A DNA stretch of 64,000 nt from Pseudomonas sp. RIT288 (GTDB taxonomy: Bacteria > Pseudomonadota > Gammaproteobacteria > Pseudomonadales > Pseudomonadaceae). Made by a program: the position numbers and the translations under genes. The notes beneath the pieces are model-generated. The model did not search any database and was not told the DNA's origin. It saw only the letters and a list, made by a program, of their open reading frames with translations. Positions 28,091 to 36,143 of this stretch are shown in pieces. Positions within the stretch are counted from its first letter, which is position 1, and the number at the start of each line of letters is the position of its first letter. The stretch lies in contig NZ_JFYN01000003.1 of NCBI RefSeq assembly GCF_000631985.1, forward strand, positions 124,001-188,000, given 5' to 3'.

Positions 28091-28591
28091 ATGCGCCGCC
28101 AGGGCTGTGCCGCGCTGCTCCTGCTCTGTGCGGGCAGTGTGCCGCTGCCGCTGGGGGCGGCGACCAGTCAGAGCTTTCAGGTCAGCGCGACCATCACGCC
28201 GGGGTGTCTGGTGGTCGGCGGAGTGTCGAATTACGGCGGGCTGAATTTCGGTTCGCGTTCGGCCCTCGCGACCGGCACGGTGCAAGTGGCATTGACCGGC
28301 GGCGTGCAGTTGCAATGCACGCCCGGGGTGACCTTGAACATGAGCGTCGATGGCGGCCAGTACAACAGCAGCGGTCGGCATATGCAGATCAACAGCGGCA
28401 GTGCGCGAGTGGCGTATGCGCTGTTTCGCGATGCGGCGTACAGCCAGAGCCTGGGCATCGGCCAGAGCGTGGCGGTGGCCTATAGCGATGCGAACAACAT
28501 CAGCCTGCCGATTTACGGTCAGGTGCAATTACCGGGCAATCAGCCTGGGGGGACGTACAGCGACGTGTTGCAGGTGCAGCTGTCGTGGTAG
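28091..28591 (+). CDS. Spore coat U domain pilin subunit 4
   Basis: A 166-residue subunit starting 4 bases after the previous stop. Signal peptide ends near LPLGAATS (about residue 23). Marks: SFQVSATITPGCLVVGGVSNYGGLNFGS, QLQCTPGVTLNMSVDGGQY, RVAYALFRDAAYSQSLG and the final YSDVLQVQLSW strand. Likely a minor or adaptor subunit. The tight spacing suggests translational coupling within the operon. Confidence 0.9.
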   Translation: MRRQGCAALLLLCAGSVPLPLGAATSQSFQVSATITPGCLVVGGVSNYGGLNFGSRSALATGTVQVALTGGVQLQCTPGVTLNMSVDGGQYNSSGRHMQINSGSARVAYALFRDAAYSQSLGIGQSVAVAYSDANNISLPIYGQVQLPGNQPGGTYSDVLQVQLSW

Positions 28592-28625
28592 AGCGAAGTT
28601 TGAATGGCCGACAAGGAGCAGATTC

Positions 28626-29414
28626 ATGGGGGCAGTTATGTCTGGGCATTCGTTGTTACAGGGCGCGTTGCTGGCGCTGGTCATGCTCGGGGCCGGCCAT
28701 GCACAGGCCGCCAGTTCTGTGCTGATCTGGCCAATCGATCCGGTGCTTGAGGCCGATCAACAGGCCAGTGCGTTGTGGCTGGAAAATCGCGGCACGGAAA
28801 CTGCCAACCTGCAGATCCGCGTGTTCGGCTGGAGCCAGAGTGGCTTTGCAGAGCAATACCAGAACCAGCGCGATGTGATCGGCAGCCCGCCGGTGGCGAA
28901 GATCGAGCCGGGGCAAAAGCAACTGGTGCGCCTGACCCGAACCAGGGAGGTGCCACCGGGGCAGGAACTGGCCTACCGGATCATCATCGACGAAATCCCT
29001 TCCGCCCAGCCACCGGCTGCCGAGGGCGGCAAAACCGCGGCCGCGATCCGCTTTCAGATGCGCTATTCGGTGCCTTTGTTTGCCTACGGCGCGGGGCTGT
29101 GGAGCAAGGAAGACAGCACCCGTGCGCGTGATCCCAAAGGTATCGGTGTGCCGCAGCTGAGCTGGCGCACGGTGGCGGTGGACGGTCGGCCGTATGTCGA
29201 AGTGCGCAATCAGGGCGCCGTGCATGCGCGGCTGACCGATGTGGTGATCAAACAGGGTGGGCAGAGCAAACCATTGGCTGAAGGCTTGCTCGGTTATGTG
29301 CTGCCGGGGGCGGTGATGCGCTGGCCGGCACCGGGGCCATTGGCGAGTGCGTCGGCGTTGCAAGTGCGAGTCAATGGCGGAGCGCAGGTGCAGAACATTG
29401 CGCCGGGACGCTGA
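28626..29414 (+). CDS. Periplasmic pilus chaperone of the Csu (archaic) class
   Basis: A 262-residue chaperone with an AAGGAG site 7 bases before ATG 28626. The signal peptide ends at GHAQAASSV (about residue 27). The first immunoglobulin-like domain shows LIWPIDPVLEADQQASALWLENRGTE, IEPGQKQLVRLTRTREVPPGQELAYRIIIDEIP, then VPLFAY; the second domain follows. The G1 strand motif feeds the incomplete pilins by donor-strand complementation. It is separated from the usher by 258 bases containing a REPIN. Confidence 0.92.
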   Translation: MGAVMSGHSLLQGALLALVMLGAGHAQAASSVLIWPIDPVLEADQQASALWLENRGTETANLQIRVFGWSQSGFAEQYQNQRDVIGSPPVAKIEPGQKQLVRLTRTREVPPGQELAYRIIIDEIPSAQPPAAEGGKTAAAIRFQMRYSVPLFAYGAGLWSKEDSTRARDPKGIGVPQLSWRTVAVDGRPYVEVRNQGAVHARLTDVVIKQGGQSKPLAEGLLGYVLPGAVMRWPAPGPLASASALQVRVNGGAQVQNIAPGR

Positions 29415-29441
29415 ACCAAGACCCTGTGTCGAGATGATTAC

Positions 29442-29574
29442 TGTGTCGAGGGAGCTTGCTCCCGCTGGGTTGCGAAGCAGCCCCAATTCAGGCGAGCACG
29501 CAGTGTCAGGTAGCCCGCTTAAACAGATCTAACGACGGCTGCGCCGCCGAGCGGGAGCAAGCTCCCTCGCCACA
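29442..29574. repeat. REPIN inside the fimbrial operon
   Basis: Inverted copies of GAGGGAGCTTGCTCCCGC (left, from 29449) and GCGGGAGCAAGCTCCCTCGC (right, to 29570) flank about 85 bases. It lies between the chaperone and usher genes, all on the same strand, so it is transcribed as part of the operon or separates two transcripts. Confidence 0.85.
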
Positions 29575-29652
29575 ATGATTGCGTCGGGTCGGCAAAAACC
29601 CAGAGAAAGATAACTGGCTTTGGCAAGAGTGGCATCAGGAGGATCAAGTCCA

Positions 29653-29676
29653 TTGACGGACGTAAAGCGTGTATGA
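29653..29676 (+). promoter_or_regulatory. Possible seven-codon leader overlapping the usher start
   Basis: AGGAGG at 29637-29642 is 30 bases before the usher ATG, too far to serve it directly. It is well placed for a TTG at 29653 that opens a 7-codon frame ending in TGA at 29674-29676, which overlaps the usher ATG as ATGA. Translational coupling is plausible; the leader itself is not otherwise supported. Confidence 0.35.
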
Positions 29677-32030
29677 GTCCGGGATGGGCTCGTCGTATTC
29701 GGCGTCCGTTGTGGCTCATGACTGGCGCGTGTTGCCTGATGTTCGTTGATCCATCGGGGGCCGGCGAACTGCCGCCACCGCCCAGCGGCATGGAGGCCGT
29801 GAGTGATGCACAGTTGTTTCTGGAACTGGTGGTCAATCAGATGAACACCGGGCGGGTGGTGGCAGTGCAGCAGCGCGACGGGCATCTGTTTCTGCCGGCC
29901 AGCGTATTGCGCGAAAACGGGATGAAATTGCCCGAGGGCAGCGCTGACGAAATCGATCTCGACGGCCTGCCGGGACTGCACAGCGAATACGACAGTGTCG
30001 GTCAGCGCCTGCTGCTGGTGGTGCCACCGCAGTGGTTGCCGGACCAGTTCATCGGCAATCGCGAGAACTATCCGCGCACCCCGGCGCTGAGCAGTTTCGG
30101 CGCGTTGTTCAACTACGACTTGTACCTCAATGACACCGATGATGCCGGCACTTATCTGGCGGCCTGGAACGAGCTGCGGCTGTTCGACAGCTGGGGCACG
30201 CTGTCCAACACCGGGCAGTACCGGCGCACCTTGTCCGGGGATTCGGTCAGCACGCTCGACAACGGTTATCTGCGCTACGACACCACCTGGCGTTACTCCG
30301 ATGACGAGCGAATGCTCACCTACGAGGGCGGGGACGTGATCAGCGGCGCCTTGCCGTGGAGCAATTCGGTGCGTCTGGGCGGCGTGCAGTTCTCACGGGA
30401 TTTTGCCGTGCGCCCGGATCTGGTGACTTATCCGTTGCCGCAGTTCGCCGGAGAGGCCGCGGTGCCGTCGTCGGTGGATCTGTTCATCAATGGCTACAAG
30501 TCGAGCAGCACCGACCTGCAACCGGGGCCGTATACCCTGACCAACATTCCTTTCATCAACGGCGCCGGGGAGGCGGTGGTGGTGACCACCGATGCGCTGG
30601 GGCGGCAGGTGTCGACCACGGTGCCGTTCTATGTCACCAGCAGTCTGCTGCAAAAAGGCCTGAGTGATTTCTCGGTGGCGGCCGGTACGTTGCGCCGCGA
30701 TTACGGTTTGAAGGACTTCAGCTATGGCCCTGGCGTGACTTCCGGTAGCCTGCGCTACGGTGTGAGCGACAGCTTCACCCTGGAAAGCCACGCCGAAGCG
30801 GCTGACTCGCTGACCCTCGGCGGGATCGGCGGCAATTTGCGTTTGGGCAATTTCGGCGTACTCAACAGCGCCATCAGTCAGAGCCGGTTCGAAGGCGACG
30901 CTGGCGAGCAGTTGAGCCTCGGTTATCAGTACAGCAGCCAGCGCTACAGTTTTTCCTGGCAGCGCCTGCAACGCCGGGATCAGTACGCCGACCTGAGCGT
31001 GATCGACAGCCCTTACGTCAGCCTCAGCCGGCGCAGCGAGCAGGCGACCCTGAGCGTCAACCTCGAACGCTGGGGCAGCCTCGGTGCCGGTTATTTCGAT
31101 GTGCGCGCGGCGGACGATTCGCGCACGCGTCTGCTCAACCTGAGCTGGAGCAAACCGCTGTGGCGCAACAGCAGTTTTTATCTGTCGGCCAACCGCGAGA
31201 TCGGCGACAGCAACTGGGCGGTGCAGGCGCAACTGGTGATCCCGTTCGATCTGCGCGGCAGCCTGGCAATCAGCAGCGAGCGCAGCAAAACCGGGCAGAG
31301 TCAGCAGCGGGTCAATTACAGCCGCTCGGTGCCGACCCAAGGCGGGGTCGGTTTCAATCTGGGGTACGCCAAGGGCGATGGTCCCGATTATCGCCAGGCC
31401 GACGTGACCTGGCGCCTGCAATCGGTGCAGTTGCAGGCCGGTGTCTACGGCACTTCGGAGGCTGAAACCCGTTGGGCCGATGCCAGTGGCTCGCTGGTGT
31501 GGATGGACCGCCAGGTGTTCGCCGCCAATCGCATCGACGACGCGTTTGTGGTGGTCAGCACTGATGGCTTTGCCGATATTCCAGTGCGCTACGAAAACCA
31601 GCAGGTCGGGCAGACCGACAAGAACGGCCATCTGCTGGTGCCGTGGAGCAGCGCGTATTACCGCGGCAAATACGAAATCGATCCGCTGAATCTGCCGGCC
31701 AACGTGCGCAGCCCGAACGTCGAACAGCGCATTGCCGTACGCCGTGGCAGCGGCTATTTGCTGGAGTTTCCACTGACCCGGGTGATCGCCGCGAGCATCG
31801 TGCTGGTGGATGCGCAGCAACGTGAGCTGCCATTGGGCGCGGGCGTGCTGCACGAGCAGAGTGGTACACAGACGGTGGTCGGCTGGGACGGGCTGGTCTA
31901 TCTGGAAAACCTGCAGGCGCAGAACTCGTTGTTGGTGACGCTGGCCGACGGCAAGACCTGCACGACGCAATTCGATGTGGACATGCAGCAAAGCCAGGTG
32001 CCGCTGATCGGCCCGTTGGTGTGCCAATGA
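29673..32030 (+). CDS. Outer-membrane usher of the Csu (archaic) class
   Basis: A 785-residue fimbrial usher. After a signal peptide (to about residue 31, SGAGELPPPP) comes the N-terminal periplasmic domain, then the 24-strand barrel interrupted by the plug (VPSSVDLFINGYKSSSTDLQPGPYTLTNIPFINGAGEAVVVTTDALGR, about residues 264-312), and C-terminal domains ending DVDMQQSQVPLIGPLVC with the typical Cys pair (CTTQF...C). It exports and polymerises pilins. The usual ribosome site is absent next to ATG 29673. It overlaps the next gene by four bases (ATGA). Confidence 0.95.
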   Translation: MSPGWARRIRRPLWLMTGACCLMFVDPSGAGELPPPPSGMEAVSDAQLFLELVVNQMNTGRVVAVQQRDGHLFLPASVLRENGMKLPEGSADEIDLDGLPGLHSEYDSVGQRLLLVVPPQWLPDQFIGNRENYPRTPALSSFGALFNYDLYLNDTDDAGTYLAAWNELRLFDSWGTLSNTGQYRRTLSGDSVSTLDNGYLRYDTTWRYSDDERMLTYEGGDVISGALPWSNSVRLGGVQFSRDFAVRPDLVTYPLPQFAGEAAVPSSVDLFINGYKSSSTDLQPGPYTLTNIPFINGAGEAVVVTTDALGRQVSTTVPFYVTSSLLQKGLSDFSVAAGTLRRDYGLKDFSYGPGVTSGSLRYGVSDSFTLESHAEAADSLTLGGIGGNLRLGNFGVLNSAISQSRFEGDAGEQLSLGYQYSSQRYSFSWQRLQRRDQYADLSVIDSPYVSLSRRSEQATLSVNLERWGSLGAGYFDVRAADDSRTRLLNLSWSKPLWRNSSFYLSANREIGDSNWAVQAQLVIPFDLRGSLAISSERSKTGQSQQRVNYSRSVPTQGGVGFNLGYAKGDGPDYRQADVTWRLQSVQLQAGVYGTSEAETRWADASGSLVWMDRQVFAANRIDDAFVVVSTDGFADIPVRYENQQVGQTDKNGHLLVPWSSAYYRGKYEIDPLNLPANVRSPNVEQRIAVRRGSGYLLEFPLTRVIAASIVLVDAQQRELPLGAGVLHEQSGTQTVVGWDGLVYLENLQAQNSLLVTLADGKTCTTQFDVDMQQSQVPLIGPLVCQ

Positions 32031-32998
32031 GCGCGGCGCGGATCTGCCTGTGTCTGGCGTTGCTGCTGCCGGGGGCGGCGCAGGCCTTGTGTTCGGTGGT
32101 CAGCACCACGCCGGCAGCGTTCGGCTCGATCAGCTCGATTGCCGTGCGCACCACGACGCAGCCCAGTTCCACCCTAAACGCCGGGTTGAGTTGCACCGGT
32201 TCATTGCTGTCATTGCTGACCAGTAACGACCACTTCTACGCCACCATCACCTCGACCCAGAGCGGCTTGCGCGGGCCGACCGGCGACGTCATCGGCTACA
32301 CAATTTACGCCGACAACAGCACCAGCTACCCGGTGACTCGCGGCACCGCCTATGACTTCGCCCGCAACGGCATCATTGACGCCTTGGGACTGCTCAACGG
32401 CACCACCCCGAAAACCGTGCCGCTGTATCTGGGCACGACCATTGGCAGCAACGTTGCCGCCGGGGTCTATACGGAAACCCTGAGCATTTTCTGGAACTGG
32501 AATTACTGCTCGGGCATAGGCATTGGCGCCATTTGCGTCGGCCGCGATATTGCCAGCGGCACTACCACGCTGACCGTGAACCTGACCGTGTCCAACGACT
32601 GCACGATTACCGCGCCGAACATCGCCTTCGGCAGCGCGCCGGTGATCAGCGCCTTTACCCCGGTGACCGGGCAGACGATCAATCTGGCCTGCACCAAGGG
32701 CAGCGCCTACACCGTCGGTTTGAGCGACGGGCAGAACCCGGCCAGTGTCGGTGGTCGGCGGCGGATGATTTTCGGGAGTAATTATCTGGCCTACGACATC
32801 TTCAAAAGCGCCGGCACCACTCGGTGGGGCAGCGTCGGCAGCGCGCGCCGGTCGAGCACCGATGCCGAGGTCAATCCGGGGAATGGCTTGGGCACGGGGA
32901 GCCAGATCTTCAACTACAACGCGAAGATCTACACCGACCAGACCACGCCGCCAGCGGGGACTTATTTGGACAATGTGGTGCTCGACGTAGGTTTCTGA
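32027..32998 (+). CDS. Two-domain spore coat U tip adhesin (CsuE-like)
   Basis: A 323-residue secreted protein overlapping the usher stop by four bases. Signal peptide ends near GAAQALCSV (about residue 20). Two SCPU-type halves are visible: the first from the N-terminus to about residue 180 (CSVVSTTPAAFGSISS ... YTETLSIFWNWNYC), the second from about 185 to the end (NDCTITAPNIAFGS ... GTYLDNVVLDVGF). An N-terminal adhesin domain plus a pilin domain is the design of CsuE, the tip subunit. It closes the operon; a REP follows. Confidence 0.9.
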   Translation: MSAARICLCLALLLPGAAQALCSVVSTTPAAFGSISSIAVRTTTQPSSTLNAGLSCTGSLLSLLTSNDHFYATITSTQSGLRGPTGDVIGYTIYADNSTSYPVTRGTAYDFARNGIIDALGLLNGTTPKTVPLYLGTTIGSNVAAGVYTETLSIFWNWNYCSGIGIGAICVGRDIASGTTTLTVNLTVSNDCTITAPNIAFGSAPVISAFTPVTGQTINLACTKGSAYTVGLSDGQNPASVGGRRRMIFGSNYLAYDIFKSAGTTRWGSVGSARRSSTDAEVNPGNGLGTGSQIFNYNAKIYTDQTTPPAGTYLDNVVLDVGF

Positions 32999-33012
32999 CC
33001 CAACACAACCCC

Positions 33013-33084
33013 CTGTAGGAGCTGCGGCACGCTGCGATCCTTTGATTTTCAACATCAAGATCAAAAGATCGCAGCGTGCCGCAG
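33013..33084. repeat. REPIN, right arm truncated
   Basis: Left arm TGTAGGAGCTGCGGCACGCTGCGATC faces GATCGCAGCGTGCCGCAGG, but the right copy lacks the terminal GCTCCTACA. It separates the tip-adhesin gene from the convergent anti-sigma gene. Confidence 0.75.
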
Positions 33085-33090
33085 GAAGTT

Positions 33091-33846
33091 TCAGAACTGT
33101 ATTGATTGCTTCAGCTGCTTCGCCGCCGGCGAGTCCGTCGGGCTGACCATCGCATAGTTGTACCCGTCACCGGACCAGTAATCGGCCTGCAGATCGCCGT
33201 CGCTGCGGCTGCCGCGTGGCAGGAAGGTGTTCTTCGGCCCTGGTGGCCGCACGTAGAAACTGACCTTGTGGCCGCTGCGATCCTCATACATGACCATCGC
33301 CGCCGGGCCTTCGTCGGTGCTGAGCAGGCGGCCACTGACCGGTTCGAAACCGGCGGATTTCAGATCTGGCAGGCGACTGGCCTGGGTGAAATAGCGGTCG
33401 AGCCAACGCTGCATATCGCCGTCAGTGTCGACCTTGTAGTCCGCCGGCAGCATTCCCTGCTGGGCAATCAATCGATAGGCTTGCAGGGCATCGGTCATCG
33501 GCAGTGTGGATGAGCGCACGAGGGTCATTTCCCGCGCCTGCCAGCCACTGAAACCGCCGATGCCGACCGCGATCAGCAACACCGCCGCGCTGGCCAGGTG
33601 GCGCCGCGACTGACGCTTGAGGCGCTGGCGGATCAGCGCCGGATCGAGTTCCGGATTGGCCGGTTGCTGCAAGGCACCGCTCAGTGCTGCGCGCAACAAC
33701 TGGGCGTCGTGCTGCCAGGCGCGCACCTGCGCGGCGGATTCCGGGTGAGTGGTCAGCCAGGTGTCGACCAGGCGCCGGTCGGCTTCGTTGAGTTGGTGAT
33801 CGACGTACGCGTGCAGGTCGCGCTCGCTGGGGGGCATGCTGATCAT
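33091..33846 (-). CDS. Membrane anti-sigma factor of the ECF locus
   Basis: A 251-residue protein with an N-terminal anti-sigma segment (DLHAYVDHQLNEADRRLVDTWL, similar to ChrR/RsiW-type ASD helices but with no zinc His-Cys-Cys motif), one transmembrane helix at about residues 84-103, and a periplasmic C-terminal domain. It overlaps the sigma gene stop as ATGA, so the pair is translationally coupled; a second in-frame ATG lies three codons later. It should sequester the sigma factor at the membrane until a signal in the periplasm releases it. Confidence 0.85.
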   Translation of the reverse strand: MISMPPSERDLHAYVDHQLNEADRRLVDTWLTTHPESAAQVRAWQHDAQLLRAALSGALQQPANPELDPALIRQRLKRQSRRHLASAAVLLIAVGIGGFSGWQAREMTLVRSSTLPMTDALQAYRLIAQQGMLPADYKVDTDGDMQRWLDRYFTQASRLPDLKSAGFEPVSGRLLSTDEGPAAMVMYEDRSGHKVSFYVRPPGPKNTFLPRGSRSDGDLQADYWSGDGYNYAMVSPTDSPAAKQLKQSIQF

Positions 33847-34349
33847 TTGAGTATCCGCAAAGAAGGGCTGCTGATTTCGCCATCGCTGAGCTGGCGCAAG
33901 GCCTGGCGGGCGCGGGACAGGCGCGACATCACGGTGCCGGTGGGGACGTCGAGGATATCTGCGACTTCCTTGTAGCTCAGGCCCTCGACCGAGACCATCA
34001 GCAACAGCGCGCGTTGCTCGGTGGGCAGGCGATCAAAGGCTTGCAGAGTCGATTGGGCGATTACGGTGCGCTCGACCGAGGGCTCGGCGTCGTCGCGACC
34101 GGTGAAAAATTCGAGCATCCGCGCATATCGGCGCGAGCGTCGGTGGGCGTCGAGAAATTGCCGATAGAGAATCGCGAACAGCCACGCGCGCACGTCACCC
34201 TCGGCGCGTTTCGCGCCCCAGCCGGACAGGGCCCGCTCAAGGCTCGCCTGCACCAGATCGTCAGCGCTGCTGCTGTTGCGGGTCAGTGACACGGCAAAGC
34301 GGCGCAATCTGGGAATGATTTCTCTCAACTGTTCGTCGAATTCGCTCAT
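33843..34349 (-). CDS. ECF-family RNA polymerase sigma factor
   Basis: A 168-residue sigma-70 family factor with region 2 (LTRNSSSADDLVQASLERAL ... DVRAWLFAILYRQFLDAHRR) and region 4 (LPTEQRALLLMVSVEGLSYKEVADILDVPTGTVMSRLSRARQAL), no regions 1 or 3. It is co-transcribed with the anti-sigma gene. A GGAATAA-N14-CGTCT element lies upstream, and the same element drives the divergent catalase, so it probably autoregulates and controls the catalase-b561 pair. The inducing signal is likely oxidative but not shown. Confidence 0.95.
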   Translation of the reverse strand: MSEFDEQLREIIPRLRRFAVSLTRNSSSADDLVQASLERALSGWGAKRAEGDVRAWLFAILYRQFLDAHRRSRRYARMLEFFTGRDDAEPSVERTVIAQSTLQAFDRLPTEQRALLLMVSVEGLSYKEVADILDVPTGTVMSRLSRARQALRQLSDGEISSPSLRILK

Positions 34350-34383
34350 GAATTTCTGCTAGTCACTACGCTGTGGACTAGGG

Positions 34384-34409
34384 AGACGTCTGCCGTTCGA
34401 GGTTATTCC
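34384..34409 (-). promoter_or_regulatory. ECF promoter for the sigma/anti-sigma operon
   Basis: On the minus strand GGAATAA is followed after 14 bases by CGTCT, reading towards the sigma gene. The same two boxes with identical spacing occur at 34438-34463 facing the other way. Confidence 0.65.
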
Positions 34410-34437
34410 ACGTTCGGAAAAATAAATACCGGGCCAT

Positions 34438-34463
34438 GGAATAAATCCCGATGGGGTGCGTCT
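34438..34463 (+). promoter_or_regulatory. ECF promoter for catalase and cytochrome b561
   Basis: GGAATAA (34438-34444), 14 bases, CGTCT (34459-34463), about 44 bases before the catalase start. It matches the divergent sigma-operon promoter exactly in sequence and spacing of the conserved boxes. Confidence 0.65.
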
Positions 34464-34506
34464 TGCTGATTCTTCCTACTTGTGGCCGATGGCCCTGGAG
34501 TTATTC

Positions 34507-35601
34507 ATGGTTGATCGCACTTCACCGCCGGGCAGGCCGCCGCGCCCGCCCTTGAGTGCCGCGAGCACAGTGTTGCGCCTGACGGCGATTGCCGTGGTTG
34601 TCGCCGCTGTCGCCGGGGCGTTTGCCTACGTGCACGGCAATCTTGACCCACAACGTCTGACGCCCAAGGCGCTGGTCGATGTGCTGGAGAAAAACAACGG
34701 CGTGCATCCCGGGTTTCGGCGCAATCACGCCAAGGGCGTGTGCGTGATCGGGCATTTCGAGAGCAGTGGCGAGGCACGGGCGTTTTCTACCGCTCAGGTG
34801 TTCAACGAGGCGCAGACGCCGGTGGTCGGGCGTTTCGCATTGCCGGCGGGGAATCCCTACGCCCCGGACAGCAGTGTGCCGATCCGCAGCCTGGCGCTGC
34901 GTTTCACCCAGGCCAACGGTCAGCAATGGCGTACCGGGATGAACAGCATGCCGGTGTTCCCGGTCGGCACTCCCGAGGCGTTCTATCAGTTGCAGCAGGC
35001 CCAGTCGCCGGATCCGGCCACGGGTAAACCGGATCCGTCGAAAGTACCGGCTTTCTTTGCCGCGCACCCGGAAGCCGTGCCTTTCCTGACCTGGGTGAAG
35101 ACCGCCAAACCGTCGGCCAGCTATGCCACTGAAACCTACAACAGCGTCAATGCGTTCTATCTGGTCAACGCCAGCGGGCAGAAGCAGGCGGTGCGCTGGA
35201 GTGTCGCGCCGCTGGCGCGTGATGCCGCCGGTGCCTCGGCGCCGGAGGGCGCGGATTTTCTCGAGAAAGATCTGGTGCAGCGTCTGGCCGAAGGGCCGTT
35301 GCGCTGGCAGTTGAACATCACCCTGGCCAACCCCGGTGATCCGGTGAACGACGCCAGCAAAACCTGGCCCGAGGGTCGCAAGGTGATCAACGCCGGCACG
35401 CTGGTGCTGGAGAAGACCCAGCCGCAGCTCAGCGGCGAATGCCGCGACATCAACTACGATCCGCTGGTGCTGCCGGCCGGTATCGAAGGTTCCGACGACC
35501 CGCTGCTCGCCGCGCGTTCCGCCGGTTACGCCGACTCCTATCTGCGTCGCACCAGTGAAGTCAGCCAATTGCCCGCCGCCAAACAGGAGGCTCGCCCATG
35601 A
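34507..35601 (+). CDS. SrpA-like periplasmic catalase-family haem peroxidase
   Basis: A 364-residue mini-catalase. ATG 34507 is preceded by GGAG at 7-10 bases; in-frame starts at 34456 and 34489 are less likely. An N-terminal membrane segment (TAIAVVVAAVAGAFAYVHG) precedes the catalase core: catalytic-His region PGFRRNHAKGVCVIGHF (about residues 66-82), LALRFT, MNSMPVFPV, and YATETYNSVNAFYLV (with Y-region of family). It lacks the long clade-specific extensions of full catalases. It is co-transcribed with cytochrome b561 (4-base overlap) and driven by the ECF promoter, suggesting defence against peroxide in the cell envelope. Confidence 0.88.
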   Translation: MVDRTSPPGRPPRPPLSAASTVLRLTAIAVVVAAVAGAFAYVHGNLDPQRLTPKALVDVLEKNNGVHPGFRRNHAKGVCVIGHFESSGEARAFSTAQVFNEAQTPVVGRFALPAGNPYAPDSSVPIRSLALRFTQANGQQWRTGMNSMPVFPVGTPEAFYQLQQAQSPDPATGKPDPSKVPAFFAAHPEAVPFLTWVKTAKPSASYATETYNSVNAFYLVNASGQKQAVRWSVAPLARDAAGASAPEGADFLEKDLVQRLAEGPLRWQLNITLANPGDPVNDASKTWPEGRKVINAGTLVLEKTQPQLSGECRDINYDPLVLPAGIEGSDDPLLAARSAGYADSYLRRTSEVSQLPAAKQEARP

Positions 35602-36143
35602 GCACGCAACCGACTCATTTCGTGCTCTTGGCGCGGCTGCTGCACTGGCTGATGGCGCTGATGATCATCGCCATGTTGTTCATTGGCGCCGGCATGGTCA
35701 CTTCGGTTTCACAGCGGCATGAATGGCTGATTCATCTGCACAAGCCGCTGGGGATTGCGATTCTGCTGCTGGTGGTCGTGCGCCTGTTGGTGCGGTTTTC
35801 TACCCGACAGCCGCCGCTGCCGGCCGATCTGCCGGGCTGGCAGGTCATGGCAGCCAAGGCTTCGCATGTGTTGTTGTACGCCTTGATGCTGGTGTTGCCG
35901 GTGCTCGGTTGGGCGATGATCAGTGCGTCGGGGGAGCCGGTGATGCTCAGCAATACTCTGCAACTGCCGTCGATCCTGCCGGCCGATGCGCAAGTGTTTG
36001 CCCTGTTGCGCAAGGCGCATGGCTATCTGGCGTATCTGTTGTTCCTCACCGTGTTGTTGCACCTGGCGGCGGCGCTGTTCCATGGTTGGGTGCGCCGCGA
36101 CGAGGTGCTCGACAGCATGTTGCGCGGTCGCGATCGCGATTAA
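35598..36143 (+). CDS. Cytochrome b561 (ECF operon)
   Basis: A 181-residue four-helix haem protein overlapping the catalase stop by ATGA. Histidines likely to bind haem occur in LLHWLMALMI, HLHKPLGIAILL, SHVLLYALML and HGYLAYLLFLTVLLHLAAALFHGW. With SrpA-type catalases it probably passes electrons from the quinone pool to the peroxidase. Its stop overlaps the convergent MFS gene stop by four bases (36140-36143). Confidence 0.92.
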   Translation: MSTQPTHFVLLARLLHWLMALMIIAMLFIGAGMVTSVSQRHEWLIHLHKPLGIAILLLVVVRLLVRFSTRQPPLPADLPGWQVMAAKASHVLLYALMLVLPVLGWAMISASGEPVMLSNTLQLPSILPADAQVFALLRKAHGYLAYLLFLTVLLHLAAALFHGWVRRDEVLDSMLRGRDRD

